Notes: generated by a model not told the origin, from the letters alone. Counted from the stretch's first letter, positions 1-8,869 are shown. The stretch is 64,000 nucleotides of DNA from UBA4132 sp037133675 (GCA_037133675.1 JBAXNR010000003.1:1-64000); one strand, 5' to 3'. Numbers and translations: made by a program.

Positions 1-80
1 AATCGGCTTAATTTTCCGCTTGTGTTTGATTTGGAGAGATGGTATCTACTCGCTATTGCGCCTACGAGTTGCAAGTTACC

Positions 81-1010
81 TTATTTATAAGGAATAGTTA
101 GCTTTTGCCCTGGTTTTATCATATTTGGATTTGTCCCTATTATCACCTTGTTAGCTTGATAGATTTTTGGCCAAAGGCTTGCGTTTCCATAAAAGTCCTT
201 TGCAATCTTGGCGAGGCTATCACCTGGTAGCACTGTGTAGATAGGACTCGCTCCTGGGGATGGAGGAATTAATGGTGGAGGGGGAGCAGGTTTTGTAGGA
301 ATCTTTGGTTTTACAGCATGAATGCGTGGCTTAACTGGCTCCCATACATAATCCCAAGTAGTAACGTTACCTTTACATGGACAAGTACATTTACATTGTG
401 GACGGTTACCTGAATTGCTTGGTTTAGCTGATGATCCTCCGTTGAATGTTGCTCGCACCCAAGCGATTGGTAGCGTGGGATCCTCTGGATGTGGACCAAT
501 CGACTTATATGTACGAATCAGTGCTTCACCCATTTGTAACGCTAGAGCAAATTTGAAGGGAAACTCATCCTTGCATAGTTTCAGCATGATTCCATAGGTT
601 CCGTAATTCACAGTGCCATTGAGCCAGCACTCTCCTCCAACCTGCACAGTATTCGAACAGGTCTGATCGCTTTCGTGAGCATCGTCATCGGGAGGTGCCG
701 AGGGTCTGAGCGAAGACGGTGTCGCACAAGGACCTCCAGTCGTAGCATCGTAAATCGGATAGCTTCGTAGCCACAGCGAGGTATTTTGAAACAGCGGCAA
801 CACATCCCATCCGTTGATATCAGCCATCGAATGAAGAAATGCTTTTGAATCTCCGCCAGGTGTCCAAATCGGCATCTTTAGAGGAATTAGAATTCTCGTG
901 CAGGCTGAGTTTCTCTGATCGGGTGTCCAAGAGCGAAAATCGGATTGTATTTTCGACCAAATAGAAGCGATTTCTGCTGTTACATCTGGTCCGCAGACTT
1001 TTTCTGTCAT
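81..1010 (-). CDS. LysM-domain protein at the distal end of the T6SS block
   Basis: The last 55 or so residues form a LysM domain (YTVLPGDSLAKIAKDFYG, then a GTNPNMIKPGQKL segment), a fold that binds peptidoglycan or acts as a structural adaptor. It follows a proline-rich linker (PTKPAPPPPLIPPSP). A Cys cluster (CKCTCPCKG) lies before the linker and could bind metal. The N-terminal 200 residues are not recognised, and there is no signal peptide. The second in-frame ATG is chosen because AGGAG lies six bases before it, whereas it abuts the first ATG. It is the last gene of the minus-strand block downstream of tssG, so a role as T6SS cargo or spike accessory is possible but inferred only from position. 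The 80 bases beyond it hold no gene. Confidence 0.7.
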   Translation of the reverse strand: MTEKVCGPDVTAEIASIWSKIQSDFRSWTPDQRNSACTRILIPLKMPIWTPGGDSKAFLHSMADINGWDVLPLFQNTSLWLRSYPIYDATTGGPCATPSSLRPSAPPDDDAHESDQTCSNTVQVGGECWLNGTVNYGTYGIMLKLCKDEFPFKFALALQMGEALIRTYKSIGPHPEDPTLPIAWVRATFNGGSSAKPSNSGNRPQCKCTCPCKGNVTTWDYVWEPVKPRIHAVKPKIPTKPAPPPPLIPPSPGASPIYTVLPGDSLAKIAKDFYGNASLWPKIYQANKVIIGTNPNMIKPGQKLTIPYK

Positions 1011-1094
1011 TGTCATCTCCTAATTTTTAAAAATCAAACACAGTGCAACCCGAACGATGCGCTTCGTTCCTCAGCGCATCTTATCGTGTTGATT

Positions 1095-1128
1095 TCTCGT
1101 TCCCGAACTCCAGAGCTTGGGAACGAGA
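1095..1128. repeat. Dispersed palindrome, 10-bp arms (TCTCGTTCCC/GGGAACGAGA)
   Basis: Perfect 10-base arms at 1095-1104 and 1119-1128 enclose a 14-base loop. Related copies occur at 1661-1682, 59945-59972 and 63518-63538. All lie between genes. Confidence 0.8.
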
Positions 1129-1139
1129 CAAAAGCCCCA

Positions 1140-1538
1140 CTACTCGCTTCGCGTGTCTTCCCAGATGATCTTCTCATTCTTTCGTTTCTTAAAGAAATCT
1201 GGACACTTCCCATCTCCTCCCCCAGTCATCCCACCATCTGGTAAACATATCCCTTTCCCTCTCTCATCAAACAACCGACTGGGTATGTCACAACAACGTG
1301 GCGGCTGGTAATAGACGGTCTGACCACGGTACAAATACCTTACTATTCGCGTCGGTGGATTAGCAGTTGGCGCGGCTTTCAACTCCGCGATCAATTTGCT
1401 CACCCATTCGGGAATTTTCTCCTGTTGATCTGCGGAGTTGGTTTGTTTTGTACCAGTCGCCCCAGCCGATGTTGATGCAAATGACAGAAAAAATACCGCC
1501 AATGTTATTTGAATATAACGAACAATTAGATATTTCAT
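1140..1538 (-). CDS. Exported small protein, DUF6970-like
   Basis: This is a 132-residue protein with an N-terminal signal peptide (MKYLIVRYIQITLAVFFLSF, then an Ala/Ser-rich cleavage region). The mature part carries a paired-Cys motif (YYQPPRCCDIPS) and a Gly-rich CLPDGGMTGGGDGKCPDF stretch. From memory this pattern fits the DUF6970 family of small exported proteins of unknown function. The frame stays open upstream to 1778, but that extension runs through a dispersed palindrome. The ATG at 1538 has GGAG nine bases upstream, so it is taken as the start. The signal peptide points to the periplasm or outside. It lies in the gene group downstream of the T6SS structural genes, and no activity can be assigned. 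Confidence 0.65.
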   Translation of the reverse strand: MKYLIVRYIQITLAVFFLSFASTSAGATGTKQTNSADQQEKIPEWVSKLIAELKAAPTANPPTRIVRYLYRGQTVYYQPPRCCDIPSRLFDERGKGICLPDGGMTGGGDGKCPDFFKKRKNEKIIWEDTRSE

Positions 1539-1660
1539 TTGTTTCTCCAAAGATAATAAAGCTGAACAGCCTATATTAGTGCCATAAGATGTGCCGACGA
1601 TAGGAGGCGCGTCAGTCGTGTTATATTCCCCAAACACCAAGCGGAGCTTGAGGGTAGGCA

Positions 1661-1682
1661 TTCCCAAGCCAGAGCTTGGGAA
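1661..1682. repeat. Dispersed palindrome, copy 2 (TTCCCAAGC/GCTTGGGAA)
   Basis: Nine-base perfect arms at 1661-1669 and 1674-1682 surround a 4-base loop and are followed by CGAGA, as in the copy at 1095. It sits just past the end of the 1717-2295 gene. Confidence 0.8.
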
Positions 1683-1716
1683 CGAGACATTGCGCCTTAC
1701 GAGTTTCGGTATGTAG

Positions 1717-2295
1717 TTAGCCGAGATAGCCTGTGCAGCCAATGATGCCAGCACCACCCTGAACGCCTGCATTAACACCTGCCATTAATAGAAGAGAAGT
1801 GGCGGATTCAATTAATTTTTTATAAGCAAGGGGCATTAATGATTGGCTCAGAGGAGATGCCATAGCGACTACAGTCGCAGCCATCCATTTAGGATTCATT
1901 CCCAGTAACATCGCGGTCGAAGAGGCTCCAGCAATCAAGCCCCCACCAATCTCAACAAGCCCACAAACTCCAGAAATATCGTTATAAGTCAACTCATCGC
2001 CATCGAAAGAACTCAGTATATATAAACATCCTGTGTTAGGAAAAGATGCTGGGGCACCAACACCTCCCACCGAAGCTCCTTTCACTGGAATTTGAAGTTT
2101 TCCGATCTTAGGTAACTTGAAGCCAATGCTCAGCCCCCCTCCAGCAACGCCATAAGTGAACGTTCTAAGTGACCCTGATGGGTCGTTCAGGTATATTTGA
2201 CCACCCTCAGCAGCAAAAAACTCTACACCTATACCACCTGTGCTGGAAGTTACAAACTGCCAAGCACTTGTTTTTTTTATTGGATTTAGTTTCAT
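1717..2295 (-). CDS. Hypothetical Gly/Ala-rich protein
   Basis: This 192-residue protein has no family I recognise. It is rich in Gly, Ala and Ser. The N-terminal half looks beta-rich (SSTGGIGVEFFAAEGG, TYGVAGGGLSIGFKLP), and the C-terminal part has two hydrophobic or Gly-rich stretches (GGGLIAGASSTAMLLG and LLLMAGVNAGVQGGAGIIG) that could touch a membrane. There is no signal peptide. The ATG at 2295 has a weak AGAG site. It is flanked by a DUF3592-like gene and a DUF6970-like gene downstream of tssG, so a link with T6SS cargo or immunity is possible but rests on position only. Confidence 0.5.
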   Translation of the reverse strand: MKLNPIKKTSAWQFVTSSTGGIGVEFFAAEGGQIYLNDPSGSLRTFTYGVAGGGLSIGFKLPKIGKLQIPVKGASVGGVGAPASFPNTGCLYILSSFDGDELTYNDISGVCGLVEIGGGLIAGASSTAMLLGMNPKWMAATVVAMASPLSQSLMPLAYKKLIESATSLLLMAGVNAGVQGGAGIIGCTGYLG

Positions 2296-2331
2296 ATTAA
2301 ACTCTTTGAATTTATTGGTTATTGGGATTAT

Positions 2332-2691
2332 TCATATGCAAGCAACTAAAAGGAGAATGCAAGCCACAAAGATAGTTATCGTTGAAGCAGCCCATATCGC
2401 TCCTAGTTTGTCAATACAGGCTGTACTTCTTGGATCACTTTCAAGATAAAGTACTGAAACCCCATCGCCGATTTCATAGCCAGTGATCAATCCACCTTGG
2501 TAATAGGTTATTCTTTCCTTATTAGGTAATATAAATTCAATTTTTGGATGTGAGCCTCCGAACGTTATATCTGTAACAATACCATTTGCAGTTTTAGCTT
2601 CCTGAACGAATTTCAAACGTGAAAATGTAAGAAAACAACCTGTAATCAACATAAAAATACCTAGTGCTAAAAAAAAACTTTTCTTGGTCAT
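2332..2691 (-). CDS. DUF3592-like membrane protein
   Basis: This 119-residue protein has one transmembrane helix at each end (about residues 5-24 and 97-118). Between them is a small beta domain with ANGIVTDITFGGSHPKIEF and a YEIGDGVSVLYLESDP segment. The helix, beta domain, helix layout and the G-V-VLY-P pattern fit DUF3592, a family of unknown function. The ATG at 2691 is preceded by GAGGAT at good spacing. It is separated from tssG by a palindromic repeat and is followed by a Gly-rich hypothetical gene. A membrane-bound immunity role would fit this position but is unproven. Confidence 0.6.
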   Translation of the reverse strand: MTKKSFFLALGIFMLITGCFLTFSRLKFVQEAKTANGIVTDITFGGSHPKIEFILPNKERITYYQGGLITGYEIGDGVSVLYLESDPRSTACIDKLGAIWAASTITIFVACILLLVACI

Positions 2692-2722
2692 CGTATCCTC
2701 GCTCTCAACTTATGAATAGCTC

Positions 2723-2800
2723 GTAGGATGGGTAGAACGCAGTGAAACCAATCACATTGATGCTGTTCAGATAGGTTTCGCGTTACTCTATCCATCCTAC
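2723..2800. repeat. Long imperfect palindrome (GTAGGATGG family)
   Basis: Arms at 2723-2749 and 2774-2800 pair imperfectly over 27 bases; both begin GTAGGATGG and end GAAACC read inward. It lies between tssG and the accessory genes and may act as a transcript-end hairpin. Similar elements are widespread in gammaproteobacterial intergenic DNA. Confidence 0.7.
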
Positions 2801-2808
2801 AAATTGAC

Positions 2809-3834
2809 TTAAAGCCTACCCCAAAACGGATTAAGCTTAAGGTCATCGGCATCGTGGTCACTGCACCGTTCACCTAGCCACGATGTCCAGCCTAGATGAG
2901 TCGTTTCCCCCAGTTGCGCACTCGGAACTTGGGCTTTTTTTAATACTAGATTAACGTCCCAACTGAGTTCATCACCGATATAATTACGAATGATGGCAAC
3001 CAGTTGTTCGAGTCGGTAACCATTGGGTAATAAGCTCATGTATTCGCTTAAGTTCAAAGGACCAAAGCGTATGCGAAATTTATGTTGGCAACCCCATACT
3101 TGTGAACCCAGTATGGCTGAGCGTCCTAATTCCCCAGTCAATGGGCTTTCACCTAGTCGAGTTAAATCTGAGTCCTGAATCGTTAGCCATTCACCCGCAA
3201 ATTGTTCAATGCTAACAGTTAGGCGAAAATAGTCGGAGAGTAAAGCTCTTAAACCTTCTGCGGATTTACTTTGACTGGATAAAAAACCTGTGTAATGAAA
3301 TTTGGCAATGTCTGGCATGGCATCGCGGTCACGCAAGCTGTTTGTGCCTAAACCTGACAGTGACCCTATGTAAGTAGAGAAGCGGTCGCTTTTGGGACGG
3401 TCAAAACTGACGGTAGGCTCGGTGTTTGCCCACGCCCTATAGAATAAACAGATCATGCGATGATGAAACATATCAACAAAACCCGTCAAGGTGTGGTCAC
3501 GATGGTGATGAATGCGTTCGTGTATGTATTCGGTTAAATGCAATGGCATGGGCCCATTAGGACCGAACAAGCCAAAAGCCCGCTGTTTTAGTAACGGCAA
3601 CCCAGTTTTGAGTCTACTAAAAGAGCTGAGTGTTGCAGATTCAAAGGACAGGGAAACATCTTGCCCCAATCTTATTGTGGGTTCGTGGCTAGGGCGTTGG
3701 GATTGCCCAAAGCGAAATTTATCTTTATGAGCGCATTCTAACAGGCGCATGACCTGAAAAAAGCCATAACGTGTTGGGTCTTGTTGCAGGGAGTCTTCTA
3801 AATCAACTGCCGCTGTCCTAGTCTCATTGGCCAT
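2809..3834 (-). CDS. tssG: T6SS baseplate protein TssG (VasB/ImpH)
   Basis: TssG is a cytoplasmic baseplate subunit that forms the wedge with TssE, TssF and TssK. Recognisable family features are the N-terminal YGFFQVMRLLE segment, the GPNGPMPLHLTEYIHER motif near residue 92 and the following DMFHHRMICLFYRAW stretch. At 341 residues it has the usual length. The ATG lies inside the 3' end of tssF (37-base overlap) and has GGAG ten bases upstream, which suggests translational coupling. It is the last recognised structural gene of the T6SS locus. Confidence 0.95.
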   Translation of the reverse strand: MANETRTAAVDLEDSLQQDPTRYGFFQVMRLLECAHKDKFRFGQSQRPSHEPTIRLGQDVSLSFESATLSSFSRLKTGLPLLKQRAFGLFGPNGPMPLHLTEYIHERIHHHRDHTLTGFVDMFHHRMICLFYRAWANTEPTVSFDRPKSDRFSTYIGSLSGLGTNSLRDRDAMPDIAKFHYTGFLSSQSKSAEGLRALLSDYFRLTVSIEQFAGEWLTIQDSDLTRLGESPLTGELGRSAILGSQVWGCQHKFRIRFGPLNLSEYMSLLPNGYRLEQLVAIIRNYIGDELSWDVNLVLKKAQVPSAQLGETTHLGWTSWLGERCSDHDADDLKLNPFWGRL

Positions 3835-5675
3835 CGCATTATTTCTCCACGATCACTGGTTTTTAGTACGGTTTCGGTAAATGAGTTAAGCGAGACGTAC
3901 TGAGCAAAAAATTGTTCCAGTACCATGCCTAATAAAAATACGCCACTGCCTTCAAATGCCGATTCATCAACAGTCAGGGTTATTTCTAGCCCGCGTCCAA
4001 AAACAATCGGTCCAGCGGTATTGATACGCCTGACGATGGGTTTGGATTGAATGAATAATACGCCTTCTATTTGTTTACGAAAACTTAAATCGCTGTTATC
4101 GCCATACAAAGATAATAAGCTACGAAAAGCACTCGCGCCTTCTTTTTCATTGTTGTTGATAAGAGATAAGTAATTGAGTGACAAATGATTAATAAGCTTC
4201 CAAGCAGTATCTTTATGGGCGTTGGAAGGACGCGGTTTAGTCGGACCTGATAAGCAAAGAATGAATTCAACAGGTGCGCCTGTTTGAATTGTGAAATCGG
4301 TTTTACCAATACCGATAGGTAGTTGCAAGGGTAGGTCACGATTAGTGCAAAGTGTTTCTAAGCCTAGTTGTCTTAACTCGCTTTTAAACGGGGCTTCATT
4401 AGCATCGACGATGGAAATATAAATTTCATTGCCCACATAACTGGAGCGTGGTCCTTGCAGTTTTTGCTTGGCAGAGATAACGCGGGGTGCGCGAATTATG
4501 GAATAATAGGCGCGGCGTTGCGCATGACTTGCGTCACTACTGGCTTGATAAAATGGCAAAAACGCTTGTTGGTCATCGCTGGTGCTACCAAAACCTGTTA
4601 CCTCTCGAATTTGATAGACTTCGTAGTCTAAGGGGCGCGTTCTATCTGGAACAATATGATATTCATTGGTTTGGTTGCTTAAATGAATTCTATCTGCTCG
4701 CTTGGGAAATACATTAATGGCAGGCGTACAAAATAAAGCAAAGCGCGTGTTATCAACTTCATTAACCAATCGTGGATTACTGCGATTTAATAAAATAATA
4801 ATGTCAATTTCATGGTCGCCACATTGTTGCAGGGCAGCTTGTAGTTGGGTCAATTCAACAAACATATACCGTTCTGGAAAGGCAAAATATTCTTGCAGTA
4901 ACCGATAGCCTTGAAATGAACGCGGGGTATAAGGTAACAAAGCTTCATCTTGACTAAAACCGATAGGCAACACCGCTGATTGTTTGACAATGTGTTGCCA
5001 CGCCAGTGGACGGCTAATTGGTTGAACCACCACCGCAATGCTGTTGGCAAGCAGTTGTTCATAAATGTGCATTGGTAATTCGCCGACACCGCGCAGGTAA
5101 AGTTGTAAGTTATTCAACTTAATCTGATTAAAACTTAAGCCAGCGGTAGTTTTTAACCGTAGCCGTATGCCTGCTTTCAGCCCTGATAAACTAGGGATGC
5201 CTAAGTTGGCGACTGCGCCGATACCGTTGAGATATTCGGCTTCTATTAATTCAATAGGCCACAGTGTTAAGTCATGAGCGGTGCGATATTCACAAGCGGT
5301 TTGTTCACCTTTGCCAATGTTGCTACGCAATGCAGTTTGTTTAGGAATTACAAAACCTTCGTTAAGAGAACCTTCCATTAAGTCTGGCTGACACTGCACC
5401 ACCGACATAGAGGGCGTGGGCGACAGATAATGAGGATAAACCATTTCCAGTAAATGCTGAGTAAAACGCGGAAACTCGGCATCGACTTTAAGCTGTACGC
5501 GTGCTGATAAATAGGCAAAACATTCTAGTAAACGTTCGACATAAGGGTCGGCGCATTCAAAACTGTCTAGTCCTAGCCGGCTGGCAATTTTGGGATATTC
5601 GAGGGCGAATTCGCCCGCCATTTCTCGAATATGTTGTAACTCATGGTTGTAGTATTTGAGTAATCTGGGATCCAT
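3798..5675 (-). CDS. tssF: T6SS baseplate protein TssF (VasA/ImpG)
   Basis: This is the large wedge protein of the T6SS baseplate, resembling phage gp6. The N-terminus (MDPRLLKYYNHELQHIREM, then EFALEYPKIASRLGL and DPYVERLLECFAYLSARVQ) is the family signature, and the following FTQHLLEMVYPHYLSPTPSM matches as well. Its 625 residues are typical. It begins four bases after tssE ends and overlaps tssG, so the three wedge genes tssE, tssF and tssG are transcribed together. Nothing is truncated. Confidence 0.95.
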   Translation of the reverse strand: MDPRLLKYYNHELQHIREMAGEFALEYPKIASRLGLDSFECADPYVERLLECFAYLSARVQLKVDAEFPRFTQHLLEMVYPHYLSPTPSMSVVQCQPDLMEGSLNEGFVIPKQTALRSNIGKGEQTACEYRTAHDLTLWPIELIEAEYLNGIGAVANLGIPSLSGLKAGIRLRLKTTAGLSFNQIKLNNLQLYLRGVGELPMHIYEQLLANSIAVVVQPISRPLAWQHIVKQSAVLPIGFSQDEALLPYTPRSFQGYRLLQEYFAFPERYMFVELTQLQAALQQCGDHEIDIIILLNRSNPRLVNEVDNTRFALFCTPAINVFPKRADRIHLSNQTNEYHIVPDRTRPLDYEVYQIREVTGFGSTSDDQQAFLPFYQASSDASHAQRRAYYSIIRAPRVISAKQKLQGPRSSYVGNEIYISIVDANEAPFKSELRQLGLETLCTNRDLPLQLPIGIGKTDFTIQTGAPVEFILCLSGPTKPRPSNAHKDTAWKLINHLSLNYLSLINNNEKEGASAFRSLLSLYGDNSDLSFRKQIEGVLFIQSKPIVRRINTAGPIVFGRGLEITLTVDESAFEGSGVFLLGMVLEQFFAQYVSLNSFTETVLKTSDRGEIMRWPMRLGQRQLI

Positions 5676-5679
5676 GCTG

Positions 5680-6180
5680 TTAGCCTCTATCGATAATGTC
5701 CATGCTGCCCGTTTCTAAATCCAATTCGGTTCTAAGATACAGACGTAAAGGTAAGGGTTGCGCCCAAAGGTCACCTTCAATATCAAAAGTCATGGCATTG
5801 TGATCCATGTGACTGTCTGAAACAGTAACTTTCACCACCACCGATTCTGGAAGAATTCTAGGTTCAAAATCCCATATCGCTTGGCGGATTTGCTGTTGTA
5901 TTTGAGGGACATCGGCACTGGAGAGTGTCGTACCCACTAAATCATGAAGACCATAATTAATAACAGAATGACTGACTAAGGGATATTCATCCAGATTTTG
6001 GTGGGTGTCAAATGCGCTGGTATTTAATAACCAAGCCAAGTCTCTTAATACCCCCTGACGCAGTTTGCCTAATGATAAAACCCGTTGCTCGCGGGATTCT
6101 TTTAATTCACTGGGCGCGTCATCAGCTAGACGATCCAAGAGTGAGGGTTGTAGGCGTTCTTTTTGAGTTAATTCAGCCAT
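5680..6180 (-). CDS. tssE: T6SS baseplate protein TssE (gp25-like)
   Basis: TssE is the small gp25-like wedge protein that starts sheath assembly. It has SLLDRLADD near the start and the conserved DFEPRI segment in the C-terminal half, which holds the Glu-Pro-Arg core of this family. Its 166 residues are normal. It lies immediately upstream of tssF. On its other side the lipase/immunity pair and a repeat-bearing gap of about 150 bases separate it from tagJ, so cargo genes have been inserted into the structural operon. Confidence 0.94.
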   Translation of the reverse strand: MAELTQKERLQPSLLDRLADDAPSELKESREQRVLSLGKLRQGVLRDLAWLLNTSAFDTHQNLDEYPLVSHSVINYGLHDLVGTTLSSADVPQIQQQIRQAIWDFEPRILPESVVVKVTVSDSHMDHNAMTFDIEGDLWAQPLPLRLYLRTELDLETGSMDIIDRG

Positions 6181-6225
6181 TGGTTATGTGCTTTGGGAAA
6201 TTATTTTTGATTAGGTTTAGTGTCA

Positions 6226-6318
6226 GTGTTTGTCGGGTTACACCGTGCTAACTCTCGACCTACACGGCTAAAACAGCCGCGTGGGCAAACGATAAAGCCT
6301 ACCTAGCTGACTTTTTAT
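6226..6318. repeat. Degenerate palindromic repeat between lipase gene and tssE
   Basis: The gap contains a decayed inverted repeat (GTCGGGTTA facing TAACTCTCGAC) and a GTGGGCAAACGATAAAG-type stretch. Both resemble common intergenic repeats. The boundaries are approximate. Confidence 0.35.
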
Positions 6319-6332
6319 TATTAATTTTGGGC

Positions 6333-7499
6333 TTAAGGTAGTAAATAAAGTGCTTGAGAAGCAGCAGTAGATATAACGCGAAAAAACATATCGAGAACAA
6401 ACTGTATAAATGAGACCGTTACATTTGCAGTTGCATCAATGGTTCTACCCATAAATTTTAAAATTGATTTCAATATACTTTTTACATAACCAGCAATTTC
6501 AGCAGTTAATAAACAGCCTTGATAAAGCAAATACGCCAATACATCAACAACAATTGCGCCACCAGAAAGCGTAAACTGAGCAATCGCCGAACTCACTGAT
6601 TTAATAGAAGACAAAACCCATTGCAATGCTTTGAGGATTAAACGTAAAGAAGAGCAGGAAAACATTTTTATATTTCCTCCACTATTACCCACTTGTTCAA
6701 GCCACACATCCATAGACTGAAAGAAATCGGAATTTTGTGCTTTTGGTAGAGAATTCCAACTACAGTCAATAACCGATGAGATATAATTATTCATAAGGTG
6801 AGCATAAACAGAAACAGTAGAACCATTCCACGGAAGTTGATGACCAATTGCACTGTTTGACACAGGGACAAAAGGATAAATTGGAATCATGCTAACGGGA
6901 TCAGCTTCGTGGTAAACCCTGTAGATATTACTAGCACCACCTAGGAGTTGATCCAAGGTTTTAGAATAAAAATTATCACCAACACGCGGACAACCAAAGG
7001 TATATAGCGAAACATTATGACCTTGCAAACTTAATTGCTCTGCAACCAAACAGGCTATTGCACCACCTAAGCTATGTCCTACAACATGAATTTGACTAGG
7101 ATTGTTATTAGGTTGTTTAAAGTAACTATTAATTGAAGGCTTAATCGATTGATATGCTAAAGAAAAACCGCGATGTACAACGTGTCCAGATGGAGAATGA
7201 GCAAAACTCATTCTTGCATCAGTTAGTGCGTCAGCTAACGATGAAGTACCTCTAATAGCAACCAGTGATTCGCCGTGTCGATTTCCTGTGCCATTTGCCA
7301 TGTAGGCAAAACCAGATTTCTGCCCCCATCCTGATTCACCTACTCCTCTAGTTGGATTTTGATAAAACCCCGCAAAAGCAGTTTGCGTACTGATGGGCAG
7401 TTTAGGATTTGAGGTTATCGCCTTCCAATCCTCTTCATTTTTTACATCATAAACTTTATTTGCCAGTAAAGCGGCTTCTTTGGGTGTTAAAATAGACAT
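6333..7499 (-). CDS. Class-3 lipase, candidate T6SS phospholipase effector
   Basis: The first 240 residues are a class-3 alpha/beta-hydrolase domain. The nucleophile elbow is GHSLGG with Ser143, Asp200 lies in HEADP, and His220 or His234 is the likely catalytic histidine. RGT and FGCPRVGD motifs flank it as in this family. The C-terminal 120 residues carry several hydrophobic helices that could insert in or contact membranes. There is no signal peptide. It lies inside the T6SS structural operon between tagJ and tssE, directly downstream of a candidate immunity gene. The general layout resembles Tle-type lipase effectors; effector status is inferred from position and domain. Confidence 0.8.
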   Translation of the reverse strand: MSILTPKEAALLANKVYDVKNEEDWKAITSNPKLPISTQTAFAGFYQNPTRGVGESGWGQKSGFAYMANGTGNRHGESLVAIRGTSSLADALTDARMSFAHSPSGHVVHRGFSLAYQSIKPSINSYFKQPNNNPSQIHVVGHSLGGAIACLVAEQLSLQGHNVSLYTFGCPRVGDNFYSKTLDQLLGGASNIYRVYHEADPVSMIPIYPFVPVSNSAIGHQLPWNGSTVSVYAHLMNNYISSVIDCSWNSLPKAQNSDFFQSMDVWLEQVGNSGGNIKMFSCSSLRLILKALQWVLSSIKSVSSAIAQFTLSGGAIVVDVLAYLLYQGCLLTAEIAGYVKSILKSILKFMGRTIDATANVTVSFIQFVLDMFFRVISTAASQALYLLP

Positions 7500-7524
7500 A
7501 TCATTTTCCTATTTCAATTCTTAG

Positions 7525-7992
7525 TTAATTTTCAAGAGTGCAAATTCCAGCATAAATATCATTGCCTTCTGGTGCTTTAGATAATTCGCAAATCAATGAC
7601 AGTGGTTTTCCTTTTAATTCACCGTTTTTATCATAATTATGTTTTGTATGTTGCCAAGCCACATATTCCTCACCATTATATTTAATAGTAATTTGTTGAA
7701 ATATTACTGGCTCATGTGGAATAACGCTTGAAACCCCACCACCTTTATCTTTTTGAGGCAGTTTAAATATTCCTTTTTCATCGGTAATCGTTTTATCTTC
7801 TTCTTTTTTATCATCCCAAGACCATCGATAATAACGCTCTATTTCTGCACCTTTAATAGGTACACCATTCAAAGTTAATTTTCCAATAACCTCTGAAAAC
7901 ATCACATTTTTACTAAAAATTGACATAGCTATAACATCCTTCACAAAGCAAATAAAAATAAAAAATACACACAATATGCTAATTTTTTTCAA
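7525..7992 (-). CDS. Exported DUF6795-like protein, candidate lipase immunity protein
   Basis: This 155-residue protein has a strong signal peptide (MKKISILCVFFIFICFVKDV). It is followed by a small beta-sandwich-like domain with GKLTLNGVPIKGAEIERYYR and TITDEKGIFKLP, the pattern of carboxypeptidase-regulatory-like domains as in DUF6795. It is transcribed 25 bases ahead of the lipase gene. A periplasmic protein paired with a T6SS lipase is the standard immunity arrangement, because such lipases attack membranes from the periplasmic side. Two cysteines near the C-terminus (LICELS and AGICTLEN) may form a disulfide. The immunity function is inferred. Confidence 0.65.
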   Translation of the reverse strand: MKKISILCVFFIFICFVKDVIAMSIFSKNVMFSEVIGKLTLNGVPIKGAEIERYYRWSWDDKKEEDKTITDEKGIFKLPQKDKGGGVSSVIPHEPVIFQQITIKYNGEEYVAWQHTKHNYDKNGELKGKPLSLICELSKAPEGNDIYAGICTLEN

Positions 7993-8041
7993 AAAAATCT
8001 CCTAAAACCCTAGGTTATGTAAAATAAGCATCGCGTAGCTA

Positions 8042-8839
8042 TTAGACTACGAGGTTAAACGTAATCTCACGAACATCCATCAGCGCGTAGTCGTTTTCAT
8101 TGGTGCTTAACAACCGTTGCCCTAAACCAATGAAAGTTGCTTCATTCAATTCTGTCCATTCAGTTTTACGCGCAAGACGGAGTGCGAAATCTTCTGAGCT
8201 TTCTGAATCGGGGTAACGGGTAGGAATCAAACCAAAGGCATCACCGCCATTTGTCCAAACAAAATGCGCAGGCATCCACACCACATCACGCAAATCGGTA
8301 GGTTCTTCAATTTGAATTTGTTGAATTTGTTGAAACGGAATCCAGTAATACCGACCGTTAATAATTGCTTCTAATACAGGGCCTAAGCGCACATCCGCAT
8401 CGGCTATCCACTCAAATGCCTCGCCATTGATAGTTCCTTGCGTAACAGGTGCGAGTTCAAACGCTTGATCGCGTAGTTGTTGGGCTTCTTTGTGTTGGTG
8501 TTCGGTGTTGAGTTTAAGAGCTTGCTGTAATAACGCGATCCATTGCTCAGGTTGACCAAACACTAACGGTGTTTTGCTACCTTGGAAAATTTGTTTGCGT
8601 AATACTTCACAAGCAATGGCTTCTCTATAGGTTTGTAACATCGCCAGATTAGCAGCATCGAGATCACCCGATATATTGAGTTGTGTTAAGGCTCTGTCCC
8701 ATTCACCCTGTACAGCGAGCAATTGAAATAAAAAAACTCTGAGTTTAGGATCAGCAGGATTTTTTTTTATCTGATTTTGCAGTTGAACCAAGGCTTCTTG
8801 CAGGTTGCCTTCCTGTAAACTTTGCTCTGCCAGTTTCAT
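8042..8839 (-). CDS. tagJ: T6SS accessory protein TagJ (ImpE/SciE)
   Basis: TagJ/ImpE proteins bind the TssB-TssC sheath and the recycling ATPase. The N-terminal half is TPR-like (LQEGNLQEALVQLQNQIKKN, DPKLRVFLFQLLAVQGEWDRAL). The C-terminal half has the family's FEWIADADVRLGPVLEAI, YYWIPFQQIQ and PAHFVWTNGG segments. An upstream GTG four codons earlier is possible, but the ATG at 8839 has a GTGGGG site just before it and gives the usual MKLAEQSL start (265 residues). It lies after hcp beyond a strong hairpin. ClpV, its usual indirect partner, is not in the window. Confidence 0.9.
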   Translation of the reverse strand: MKLAEQSLQEGNLQEALVQLQNQIKKNPADPKLRVFLFQLLAVQGEWDRALTQLNISGDLDAANLAMLQTYREAIACEVLRKQIFQGSKTPLVFGQPEQWIALLQQALKLNTEHQHKEAQQLRDQAFELAPVTQGTINGEAFEWIADADVRLGPVLEAIINGRYYWIPFQQIQQIQIEEPTDLRDVVWMPAHFVWTNGGDAFGLIPTRYPDSESSEDFALRLARKTEWTELNEATFIGLGQRLLSTNENDYALMDVREITFNLVV

Positions 8840-8869
8840 AAATTGCCCCACTTAATAATTAAAAATAAA

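Noticed and set aside
1539..1778. Upstream extension of the DUF6970-like frame
   Set aside because: It runs through a palindrome and the downstream gene's neighbour; the signal peptide and GGAG site fix the start at 1538.
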